A stretch of 64,000 bases of DNA, from NCBI RefSeq assembly GCF_019823065.1, contig NZ_CP081966.1:4123501-4187500 (forward strand), written 5' to 3'. The position numbers and the translations under genes are program-made. The notes under the pieces are model-generated. The model worked only from the letters and a program-made list of their open reading frames with translations, searched no databases and had not been told where the DNA came from. Positions 43,213-50,796 of this stretch are shown piece by piece. Position 1 is the first letter of the stretch, and each line of letters begins with the position of its first letter. The DNA comes from Pseudomonas mosselii (GTDB taxonomy: Bacteria > Pseudomonadota > Gammaproteobacteria > Pseudomonadales > Pseudomonadaceae).

Positions 43213-44142
43213 CTAGGCGTGATCCATGTTCAGACGCTGACGCACCACATCCACCAGACGATCGGGCTGGAACTTGGACAGGAAGTTGTCGCAACCGACC
43301 TTCTTGACCATGGATTCGTTGAAACTACCCGACAGCGAGGTGTGCAGCACCACGTAAAGGCCACGCAGGCGCGGGTCGTTGCGGATCTCGGTGGTCAGCC
43401 GGTAACCGTCCATCTCTGGCATTTCGGCATCGGTGAAAATCATCAGCAACTTCTCGCAGACATTCTCCCCGGCGTCGGCCCAACCCTTGAGCAGCCGCAG
43501 GGCCTTGAGGCCGTCGCTGGCCACGTGCAGCTTCACTCCCAATTGCGACAGGGTGTCGCGCAACTGCGCCAGGGCCACGCTGGAGTCGTCTACCAGCAGC
43601 ACTTCGCGGCCACGGGCGCGGGCCAGTACCGGGTCTTCCAGCTTGTCGCGGGACACCTTGGCGTTGTACGGCACGATCTCGGCCAACACCTTCTCCACGT
43701 CGATAACCTCCACCAGCTTCTCGTCGACCTTGGTGATCGCGGTGAGGTAGTGCTGGCGACCAGCGCTGGCCGGTGGCGGCATGATGGCTTCCCAGTTCAT
43801 GTTGACGATACGATCGACACCGCCTACCAGGAACGCCTGCACCGAACGGTTGTATTCGGTGACGATGATGGTGCTGTCAGGACCCGGCTGCAGCGGGCGC
43901 ATGCCGATCGCCTGGGACAGGTCGATCACCGGCAGCGTCTGGCCGCGCAGGTTGACCACGCCGCAGACGAAGGAATGGCGCTGCGGCATGAGCGTCAGCT
44001 TTGGCAGCTGCAGCACTTCCTGGACCTTGAATACGTTGATGGCGAACAACTGTCGGCCGGCCAGACGGAACATCAGGATTTCCAGGCGGTTCTCACCCAC
44101 CAGTTGCGTGCGTTGGTCTACCGTGTCGAGAATGCCAGCCAT
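43213..44142 (-). CDS. cheV: Chemotaxis coupling protein CheV
   Basis: The 309-residue protein joins an N-terminal CheW-like domain (LEILMFRLAGRQLFAINVFKV, then FVCGVVNLRGQTLPVIDL) to a C-terminal receiver. The receiver has its acidic residues in LLVDDSSV, phospho-acceptor Asp in MIFTDAEMPEMDGY, and the conserved Lys in NFLSKFQPDRL. CheV links chemoreceptors to CheA and tunes adaptation. It is leftward and alone here; the core che cluster is not in the window. A GTGA-N6-TCAC palindrome lies about 100 bases upstream. Confidence 0.93.
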   Translation of the reverse strand: MAGILDTVDQRTQLVGENRLEILMFRLAGRQLFAINVFKVQEVLQLPKLTLMPQRHSFVCGVVNLRGQTLPVIDLSQAIGMRPLQPGPDSTIIVTEYNRSVQAFLVGGVDRIVNMNWEAIMPPPASAGRQHYLTAITKVDEKLVEVIDVEKVLAEIVPYNAKVSRDKLEDPVLARARGREVLLVDDSSVALAQLRDTLSQLGVKLHVASDGLKALRLLKGWADAGENVCEKLLMIFTDAEMPEMDGYRLTTEIRNDPRLRGLYVVLHTSLSGSFNESMVKKVGCDNFLSKFQPDRLVDVVRQRLNMDHA

Positions 44143-44477
44143 TGGAAAGCCCCCAGGCGTGAGTCGGTAAAAATGAATGCATCCCCCTGTATCGGCGGAT
44201 GCGCGCGTAGCTTGACCCCTGATGGAAAAAGCCGCTCCAGGTGATTGATATCACTTTACCATCATGCTTTACTGCTGCCACATCCCGCCGCGTCCCTCGC
44301 TCGCAACGAACAAACCACCTGAATCCTCATCAGGGAAACCCCTAGTAGCAATCGGGTGCAACCTGATGTTCGCAATATCCATTAGCCATTAATGTGACGC
44401 CATTCTCACTGCATGAACGGAGTCAGGCTTTTGCGAGCAATCATCTTGGTACGGCCAATCCCTGACCACGGGGCGCC
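44143..44477. other. Divergent intergenic region between cheV and the Hpt-like gene
   Basis: About 335 bp without a convincing gene, less GC-rich than its surroundings around 44220-44400. It contains a CRP/Vfr-like palindrome at 44241-44254. Promoters for cheV (leftward) and the Hpt-like gene (rightward) are expected here but I could not assign them. Confidence 0.45.
44241..44254. promoter_or_regulatory. CRP/Vfr-like palindrome upstream of cheV
   Basis: GTGA-TTGATA-TCAC matches the core GTGA-N6-TCAC of CRP-family sites, about 100 bp upstream of the cheV start. It is a short motif that can arise by chance. Confidence 0.35.
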
Positions 44478-44981
44478 ATGATGGATAGCACACCACTGCA
44501 CAACGCCGCCGTGGCGGCCTTTTTGCAGGACGCGCAGGTCCTGCTGGCCAGATCCCAGGAATGCCTGCAGCACCTGGAGCTGATCGCCAACGACCCGGAC
44601 GCCTGCCACAGCCTCACCACTGCACTCGACACCCTGGCCCGCCGTGCAGACACGCTCGGCCTGCTCGAGGTCGCCCACTATGCGTTCGCCTTGCAAAAGC
44701 TGCTCGCACCCACCTGCGCCCAGCAGCACCTGCACGGCAGCAGCCTGCCCGCACTGGACGCCTGCCTGACCCTGCTCGACTGGCAACTGGAGTTGCTCGA
44801 CCCACACACCGGCCAGCTAGGCATGGACACCGATGAACAGCGGCAGCTGCTGGGTGAACTGGCCACCGCACTGGGCCAGCCGTCCGTGCAGCTGTGCGCG
44901 GACTGCCAGCAGACGGGGGTGTTCTGCGCTCACCCCCATACAGTGGATAACGGTACCGAGGCTTGCGACCTGCAACACTAA
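44478..44981 (+). CDS. Hpt/CheA-P1-like helical protein lacking the phospho-histidine
   Basis: The 167-residue protein has an N-terminal region (about 10-75) that looks like a histidine phosphotransfer bundle: FLQDAQVLLARSQECLQHLE, then TALDTLARRADTLGLLEVAHYAFALQKLL, resembling the CheA P1 pattern AxHTLKGxAxxLGxxxLxxLAHxLE. The His position is Asp (ALDTL), and the following Lys-Gly is also lost. The C-terminus is Cys/His-rich (CADC, then FCAHPH and a final Cys), a possible metal site. It lies between cheV and a NarX/NarL-type pair. The gene looks real but no function is assignable. A start two codons later (44481 region) is possible. Confidence 0.65.
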   Translation: MMDSTPLHNAAVAAFLQDAQVLLARSQECLQHLELIANDPDACHSLTTALDTLARRADTLGLLEVAHYAFALQKLLAPTCAQQHLHGSSLPALDACLTLLDWQLELLDPHTGQLGMDTDEQRQLLGELATALGQPSVQLCADCQQTGVFCAHPHTVDNGTEACDLQH

Positions 44982-45359
44982 AGCGAGCAACTGAGTCCCA
45001 ACTAAGCCCGCACCCGGGTTAAACTTGCAAAGTTGGCCAAGTTTTTCCAAATGTGTTGGCAAAGACGAATTGTTAGTTATTCCACACCCAGCGGAAACAT
45101 CATTTAATAATGGCACTCTGCTAGCCATCCCCCTCGCCCGACAGGCCCGCCACAGCCCGGAAAATACGAGCTTTCAAGCAGTTATCCCCCCGCGACCAAA
45201 CTCAATCAAAGTGATAACATGCGTGCATTCGAACATGCGCGCCCAGGTTATCGGCCGATTGGATCCGCATCCGACACTTGATGAGTGGTGGAGCGGAAAA
45301 ATCTCGGGGCAGACGCGTGCAATGCTAAAAACCGCTATAACTCAGTGGCTTCCTTATCT
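44982..45359. other. Long AT-richer leader upstream of the HisKA_3 kinase
   Basis: About 378 bp separate the Hpt-like gene from the kinase. The segment 45005-45130 is distinctly AT-richer than the genes, with AAACTT/AAGTTT half-sites near 45020-45045. It is a likely promoter region for the kinase-regulator pair. A 116-residue open frame from 45025 shows no family resemblance and ends inside the kinase gene. Confidence 0.45.
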
Positions 45360-46256
45360 ATGCTCCCACGCTTGAAGTTTCTCCAGCGTTGTCGCCCCCC
45401 CGTTGCCCTGCTGCGCTGGACGACCGCCCTGCTGTGCGTTGCATCGCTGGCGGCAAACCTGGTGGTGTACCTGAGCACTCAGCCCTTGTCGGCCAGCCAG
45501 CTGCTGCTGCAACTGCTGGCGATGCTCGGCGTCGGCTGGCACCTGCGCCACTGGGCGCGCTCGATCAGCCTGCGCCCGGCGGAATTGGCCACGCGCATGC
45601 TCAAGGTGCAGGAAAGCGAGCGCCAGCGACTGAGCCGCGAGCTGCACGACGATATCGGCCAACTGCTGACCGCCGCCAAGCTCCAGGTCGACTGGCTGCA
45701 ACGCCGGGTCCCGGCCGAGCTGCAGGAGCACTGCAGCACCCTGCGCAGCACCCTGGACCTGACCCTGAGCAACGTGCGCGACGTTTCCACCATTCTCAAC
45801 CCGCGCCAGCTGGCCAGCCTGGGCCTGGAGGCAAGCCTGCGCGCGCACCTGCTGCGCACCCTGGAGAACACCGAGGTACACTGGAGCCTGGAATGCAACC
45901 AGCGCCTGGGCGGCATCAGCGAAGAAGTGGCCATGGCCGCCTTCCGCATTACCCAGGAGGCGGTCACCAACATGCTACGCCACGCCGACGCGCGTAATCT
46001 GGTGGTTAGGTTGCAACGCACCCCGGCCGGCCTGGCCCTGTCGATCCACGACGACGGCGGCGGCTTCGTTCCGGCCCAGTTCCCCGCAGAATACGGCCAG
46101 CGCGGCATGGCTGGCATGCAGGAGCGGGTGACCGCGCTGCAAGGCAGCCTGACCATCACCAGCCAGCCCGGCCAAGGCACCCAGATAGAAGCCCTCTTTC
46201 CGTGGCCACCCCGCAGCCAAGAACGCGCCAGGACCCCTGCCCCCGATGACCTGTAG
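45360..46256 (+). CDS. HisKA_3-type (NarX/UhpB-like) membrane sensor kinase
   Basis: The 298-residue kinase has two membrane helices near the N-terminus (about residues 17-35 and 43-60) with almost no periplasmic part, so it may sense within the membrane or through a partner. The HisKA_3 box is ESERQRLSRELHDDIGQLLTAAK with phospho-accepting His, and the ATPase region includes RITQEAVTNMLRHA and LSIHDDGGGF, GMAGMQERV. It overlaps the response regulator by 11 bases. ATG 45360 (MLPRLKFLQRC) is preferred; a GTG-type extension to 45285 adds 25 non-conserved residues. The signal is unknown. Confidence 0.85.
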   Translation: MLPRLKFLQRCRPPVALLRWTTALLCVASLAANLVVYLSTQPLSASQLLLQLLAMLGVGWHLRHWARSISLRPAELATRMLKVQESERQRLSRELHDDIGQLLTAAKLQVDWLQRRVPAELQEHCSTLRSTLDLTLSNVRDVSTILNPRQLASLGLEASLRAHLLRTLENTEVHWSLECNQRLGGISEEVAMAAFRITQEAVTNMLRHADARNLVVRLQRTPAGLALSIHDDGGGFVPAQFPAEYGQRGMAGMQERVTALQGSLTITSQPGQGTQIEALFPWPPRSQERARTPAPDDL

Positions 46257-46905
46257 ATTACTGCTGGTGGACGATCACTCCCTGATTCGCGCAGGCGTCA
46301 GGGCACTGGTATCGGACATCCCCGGTTACACCGTGGTCGGCGAAGCCGACGACGGCAGCCAGCTCCTGGACCACGTGCTGCGCCTGGCGCCAGACATCGT
46401 CCTGCTGGACATTTCCATGCGTTCGACCAGCGGTCTGGACGCGCTGACGCAATTGCGCGCAAACGGTTGCACCTGCAAGGTCCTGATCCTGTCGATGCAC
46501 ACCGATCCGGAATTGATCATGCGTGCCTTGGAAAGCGGCGCCCACGGCTACCTGCTCAAGGACACCACGGCCACCGAACTGGAACAAGCGCTCACCGCGC
46601 TGCGCAACGACGAACGCTACCTCAGCCCGGCCATCGCCCACACTGTCATCAACCAGGCGCTGCTGCGCGCCCAGAACAGCCGCCAGCCGAGCAGCGAAGG
46701 TCACAACCTGACCGGTCGCCAGCTGGAGATCCTGCGCCTTATCGTGCGCGGCAAGTCGACCCGAGAGATCGCCGCCGGCCTGGGCCTGTCGATCAAGACC
46801 GTGGAGACCCACCGCTCGCAGATCATGAAACGCCTGCAGATCTACGACGTGGCGGGCCTGGTACTGTTCGCCGTGCGCGAAAAGATCATCAGCCTGGACG
46901 ACTGA
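46246..46905 (+). CDS. NarL/FixJ-family response regulator
   Basis: The 219-residue regulator has an N-terminal receiver (LLLVDDHSLIRAGVRAL, phospho-acceptor Asp in IVLLDISMRSTSG, Lys in GYLLKDTT) and a C-terminal LuxR-type HTH (LTGRQLEILRLIVRGKSTREI is split, then GLSIKTVETHRSQIMKRL). It overlaps the preceding kinase and is surely its partner. Its 3' end overlaps the converging lipid-kinase gene by 17 bases. Target genes are unknown. Confidence 0.9.
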   Translation: MTCRLLLVDDHSLIRAGVRALVSDIPGYTVVGEADDGSQLLDHVLRLAPDIVLLDISMRSTSGLDALTQLRANGCTCKVLILSMHTDPELIMRALESGAHGYLLKDTTATELEQALTALRNDERYLSPAIAHTVINQALLRAQNSRQPSSEGHNLTGRQLEILRLIVRGKSTREIAAGLGLSIKTVETHRSQIMKRLQIYDVAGLVLFAVREKIISLDD

Positions 46906-47776
46906 GCAGCGGCGAGTCCGCAGGCAAATGCACGCGCAACGCCTGCGGCATGGCCTCGAAACGCAGGCTGGCGGCCTGCAGCGGCTCGCCGTCGAGGTTC
47001 ATGTCCAGCCCCTGGGCACCCTTGATTTCCACCCATGGCAACCGCGCACGAACGAACAGTCCGTCGCCGGCCAGCAAGTCGCGCAAGGCCCCCGCCACCT
47101 CCTGCGGCGCCGGCAGAATGCCGATATCCAGCAGGCCGTCATCCACCGTCGCCTCCGGGCACAGCACATGCCCGCCGCCGGCCTGGCGGCCGTTGCCGAT
47201 GCCCAGCGCCAGCAATTCGCCCTGCCACTGGAAGCCGGGCCCCTGCAGTTCCACCGAGGCGGCCTGCAGCTCGCTGAAGCGTGACAGGCCGGTGAACAGG
47301 TAGGCAGCCGCACCCAGCACTTTCTTCAGGTCTTCCGAGGTGTTGGCCGTGACCTGGCTGCCGAAGCCCCCGGTGGCCATGTTCAAAAACAACTGGTCGC
47401 CCACCCGCCCCAGGTCGATCGGCCGCGCCGGCACCTCCAGCAGGTCGAGAGCCGCCTGCGGTTCGAGGGGCACGCCGGCCGCCCTGGCGAAGTCGTTGGC
47501 GGTACCCAGCGGCAACAGTGCCAGGCTGGCCTGGGTCGCGGCCAGGCCCATGGCTTCGGCCACATCACGCAACGTGCCGTCACCGCCACCGGCCACCACC
47601 TGGCCATAGCCCGCGGCCAGGGCCTCGCCGACCAGGCGCTGGGCGTCGCCGCCCTCCCAGGTCAGGCGCACATCCAGGGTCCAGCCCCGCTCGCGCAGCT
47701 GGCCCACCGCGGCTCGCACCTCTTCGTTGCCGGCCTGTTTGCCATGCAGGATCAACAGTGCCTTGCGCTCGCTCAT
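46889..47776 (-). CDS. yegS: YegS-like lipid kinase (diacylglycerol kinase family)
   Basis: The 295-residue cytoplasmic protein has the DAGK catalytic domain: nucleotide-binding VVAGGGDGTLRDVAEA near the N-terminus and LPLGTANDFARAAG, followed by the beta-sandwich C-terminal domain with NMATGGFGSQVTA and LDMNLDGEPLQA. YegS phosphorylates lipids such as phosphatidylglycerol in vitro; the natural substrate is unsettled. Start ATG 47776 (MSERKALLILHGKQ) is the family start; the 51 residues upstream in frame are unlike the family. It converges with the NarL-type regulator. Confidence 0.9.
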   Translation of the reverse strand: MSERKALLILHGKQAGNEEVRAAVGQLRERGWTLDVRLTWEGGDAQRLVGEALAAGYGQVVAGGGDGTLRDVAEAMGLAATQASLALLPLGTANDFARAAGVPLEPQAALDLLEVPARPIDLGRVGDQLFLNMATGGFGSQVTANTSEDLKKVLGAAAYLFTGLSRFSELQAASVELQGPGFQWQGELLALGIGNGRQAGGGHVLCPEATVDDGLLDIGILPAPQEVAGALRDLLAGDGLFVRARLPWVEIKGAQGLDMNLDGEPLQAASLRFEAMPQALRVHLPADSPLLSRPG

Positions 47777-48042
47777 GCCGTTCTCCCCGAATAGAAATGC
47801 CCTACCGCAATCTCGACCACTGCGACGAGCAGATTGCTCCCTGCTACGCCGAAAAACCGCCGCTTCACACAAATGCCATTGAAAGCCGAGCATCACAGGT
47901 GCATCATCTGACAAATATTTGGCCATCACGGACGAAGCCGACTCGAAAAGTCATTTTATTGACTTTGTGCCGCCAGACGCCTGACAGGTCGTGATTTCCG
48001 TGCATTGCGCCGCCCCCGGCGCCCTGATTCGAGGCTGTGACT
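47777..48042. other. Intergenic region upstream of the manC-type gene
   Basis: About 265 bp holding the leftward yegS promoter and the rightward manC promoter. It contains an AT-rich 20-bp inverted repeat at 47947-47966 and no coding potential that I can support. Confidence 0.45.
47947..47966. promoter_or_regulatory. Perfect AAAGTCA/TGACTTT inverted repeat upstream of manC
   Basis: AAAGTCA (47947-47953) and TGACTTT (47960-47966) flank the AT-only spacer TTTTAT, 77 bases before the manC ATG. It is the most AT-rich and symmetric site in the region, hence a candidate operator; the regulator is unknown. Confidence 0.4.
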
Positions 48043-49497
48043 ATGAGCGTTCTGATCCCCTGCATCATCGCTGGCGGCGCCGGCACCCGATTGTGGCCGG
48101 TCTCCCGCGAGGCCATGCCCAAGCCCTTCATGCGCCTGCCCGATGGCATGAGCCTGCTGCAGAAGACCTTCAGCCGCGCCAGCAGCCTGCCCGGCGTCGA
48201 GCGGGTACTCACGGTGACCAACCGCGAAGTGGTGTTCCGTACCCAGGACGAGTATCGCCAGGTCGGCAGCCAGCGCATCGCCCTGGACTTCATCCTCGAA
48301 CCCTTCGGTCGCAACACCGCCCCCGCCATCGCCGCCGCAGCGCTGCACTGCGCCCGCCTGCATGGCGAGGACAGCCTGCTGCTGGTACTCCCCGCCGACC
48401 ACCTGATCCAGGACCAGGACGCCTTCGAGGCGGCTGTCCAGCGGGCCATGGCCCTGGCCGCACAAGGCTGGCTGACCACCTTCGGCCTGCTGCCGACCCG
48501 CGCCGAGACCGGCTTCGGCTACATCGAACTGGGCCAGCCGCTCGACGGCGACAGTTACCGGGTCGCCCGCTTCGTCGAAAAGCCAGACACAGACACCGCC
48601 CAGGCCTACCTGGACGGTGGCCGGCACCTGTGGAACGCCGGCATGTTCTGCCTGCGCGCGGGCACGGTGCTGCAGGAGCTGCAGGCCCACGCCCCCGAGC
48701 TGCTGCACAACGTGACCCACTGCCTGGTGCAGAGCGCGTTCAAGGAGGGGGCGTGCGGCCAGCAGGTGGAACTCGACGCCGACAGTTTCGCGCTCGCACC
48801 TGATATCTCAATCGACTACGCGCTCATGGAGCCCTCCACCCAGGTGGCCGTGGTGCCCTGCGCCATCGGCTGGAGCGATATCGGCAGCTGGGAAGCGGTG
48901 CGCGAGCTGCGCCCGGCCGACAGCCAGGGCAACCACTGCAACGGCGAAACCGTGCTGCATGACGTGAGCAACTGCTACATCGACTCGCCGCGACGGTTGG
49001 TGGGCGCGGTGGGCCTGGACAACCTGATCGTCATCGACACCCCCGACGCCCTGTTGATCGCCGACGCGGCGCGCAGCCAGGAGGTCAAGGTGATCGCCCA
49101 GCAACTCAAGCGACAGGGCCATGACGCCTACCGCCTGCACCGCACCGTGACCCGCCCCTGGGGCCTGTACACCGTGCTCGAGGAAGGGCCACGGTTCAAG
49201 ATCAAGCGCATCATGGTCCGCCCCGGCGAATCGCTGTCGCTGCAGATGCACCATCACCGCAGCGAGCACTGGATCGTGGTCAGCGGCATGGCCTGCGTGA
49301 CCAACGGTGAAGAGGAGTTTCTGCTCGACACCAACGAGTCGACCTTCATCAAGCCCGGGCGCAGCCATCGCCTGACCAACCCCGGCGTCATCGACCTGGT
49401 GATGATCGAGGTGCAGAGCGGCGAGTACCTGGGCGAAGACGACATCGTGCGCTTTACTGATATCTATGGACGCGCCCCGGCAGCAGCATCTGCTTGA
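48043..49497 (+). CDS. manC: Mannose-1-phosphate guanylyltransferase / mannose-6-phosphate isomerase
   Basis: The 484-residue type II bifunctional enzyme makes GDP-mannose. The nucleotidyltransferase signature is CIIAGGAGTRLWPVSREAMP with metal and base contacts, then FGRNTAPAIAAAAL, and FVEKPDTD. The C-terminal cupin isomerase domain has RPWGLYTVL, LQMHHHRSEHWIVVSG and GRSHRLTNPG. The ATG at 48043 has GAGG eight bases upstream; a GTG two codons earlier lies too close to it. It is followed 63 bases later by a GT4 gene, and both seem to form a small polysaccharide locus outside an alginate or Psl cluster. Confidence 0.92.
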   Translation: MSVLIPCIIAGGAGTRLWPVSREAMPKPFMRLPDGMSLLQKTFSRASSLPGVERVLTVTNREVVFRTQDEYRQVGSQRIALDFILEPFGRNTAPAIAAAALHCARLHGEDSLLLVLPADHLIQDQDAFEAAVQRAMALAAQGWLTTFGLLPTRAETGFGYIELGQPLDGDSYRVARFVEKPDTDTAQAYLDGGRHLWNAGMFCLRAGTVLQELQAHAPELLHNVTHCLVQSAFKEGACGQQVELDADSFALAPDISIDYALMEPSTQVAVVPCAIGWSDIGSWEAVRELRPADSQGNHCNGETVLHDVSNCYIDSPRRLVGAVGLDNLIVIDTPDALLIADAARSQEVKVIAQQLKRQGHDAYRLHRTVTRPWGLYTVLEEGPRFKIKRIMVRPGESLSLQMHHHRSEHWIVVSGMACVTNGEEEFLLDTNESTFIKPGRSHRLTNPGVIDLVMIEVQSGEYLGEDDIVRFTDIYGRAPAAASA

Positions 49498-49560
49498 CTG
49501 CCAGCGGGCGCGTCTTGCCATCCAGGGCCGACACCCGGCCAACCGCGAGGATTCGGGCTC

Positions 49561-50796
49561 ATGCGCATACTCTGGACCCTGCCCTACCTGCCCTGGCCCA
49601 CCACCAGCGGCAGCAAGACCCGGCAATACCACCTGCTGCGCGCCCTGGCGCAGCATGGCCACCGGATCACCTTGCTGGTGCAGTCGAAGATCCCTTTGTG
49701 TGACGCTGCGCGCGAGGCCCTGGAGCCCTTGGTGGAGCGCCTGCTGGTGCTGCCCCGGCGCCCACTGCACAGCCCGCTGAACCTGTTGGCCTCGCCCATT
49801 ATCGACTACCCCATGCGGGCCATCATCAACGGCCTGGCACCGTGCCTGAGGCACCGTTTCGAGCAACTGCTGGACGAACCCTGGGATGTGATCCAGATCG
49901 AGCACAGCTACAGCTTCCAGCCGTTCGAGAAGGCCTTGCAGGCCCGCGGCCTGCCCTACATGCTCAGCGAGCACTACCTGGAATCGGTGACGGGCGCCGC
50001 CTGCCACGACCGCCTGCCCTTGTGGCTACGGCCATTGAACGCCTTCGACCGCTGGCGTTACCGGCGCTGGGAACAGCGGGTGCTGCGCCAACCCACGGAG
50101 GTGGTGGCGGTCAGCGCCCACGATGCCGAGCTTATCAGCCAGATCAGCGGCCGCCCGGTGAACGTGGTGGTCAATGGCGTGGACTGCGACCACTATCAGG
50201 ACGTGCGCCCCACGCCGCACAGCCAGCGCCTGCTGTTCGTCGGCAACTTCGAGTACGGCGCCAACCTGGAGGCCATCGAATGGGCGCTGGAGGAGATCCT
50301 GCCCCAGGTGTGGATGAGCAATCCGGCGGTGCGCCTGGCCATCGCCGGCCACGCCCTGCCGGCCAGCTGGAAGCTGCACTGGAACGACCCGCGCATCGAG
50401 TGGGTGGGCTATCGTGCCGACCTGCGCGAGCTGCAACGGCGCTCGGCGCTGTTCTTCGCACCGCTGCGCCATGCCGGCGGCTCCAAAGTAAAAATCCTTG
50501 AGGCGATGGCCGCCGGATTACCGGTAATCACCACCAGCAAGGGCGCCTCGGGCCTGGCCATGAACAACGGCGAGCACTACCTGGGCAGCGACGACAGCGG
50601 CCAGCTGGCGCTGCTGGTCACCCAACTGCTCAACCAGCCATGGCGCATGTGCCAGCTCAGCGAGGTCGGGCGCCAGTTCGCCCGCCAGCGTCATGACTGG
50701 AGCGTCGCCGCCCAGCAGCTGGAGAACGTGCACATGCGCCTGACCCAACTGGCGCCGACCGGCGCGGCGGCCACCGGTAGCGTACTAGCCAAGTAG
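49561..50796 (+). CDS. GT4-family glycosyltransferase
   Basis: The 411-residue protein starts MRILWTLPYLPWPTTSGSKTRQY and has the two Rossmann-like domains of GT-B enzymes. The N-terminal acceptor domain includes DVIQIEHSYSFQPFEKAL; the nucleotide-sugar domain has LLFVGNFEYGANLEAIEWAL, LRELQRRSALFFAPLRHAGGSKVKILEAMAAGLPVITT (split), the usual GT4 EX7E region. No membrane segment is seen. With the preceding manC it suggests a mannose-containing glycan or lipid, but no polymerase, flippase or export gene is beside it. Its 3' end overlaps the converging moeA by 12 bases. Confidence 0.85.
   Translation: MRILWTLPYLPWPTTSGSKTRQYHLLRALAQHGHRITLLVQSKIPLCDAAREALEPLVERLLVLPRRPLHSPLNLLASPIIDYPMRAIINGLAPCLRHRFEQLLDEPWDVIQIEHSYSFQPFEKALQARGLPYMLSEHYLESVTGAACHDRLPLWLRPLNAFDRWRYRRWEQRVLRQPTEVVAVSAHDAELISQISGRPVNVVVNGVDCDHYQDVRPTPHSQRLLFVGNFEYGANLEAIEWALEEILPQVWMSNPAVRLAIAGHALPASWKLHWNDPRIEWVGYRADLRELQRRSALFFAPLRHAGGSKVKILEAMAAGLPVITTSKGASGLAMNNGEHYLGSDDSGQLALLVTQLLNQPWRMCQLSEVGRQFARQRHDWSVAAQQLENVHMRLTQLAPTGAAATGSVLAK

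Noticed and set aside
45025..45375. A 116-codon frame in the leader of the HisKA_3 kinase
   Set aside because: No recognisable domain, unusual composition, and its end overlaps the kinase start region; more likely a promoter region.
48043..49497. manC as part of an alginate or Psl operon
   Set aside because: No alginate or Psl genes flank it; only one GT4 gene follows before converging moeA.
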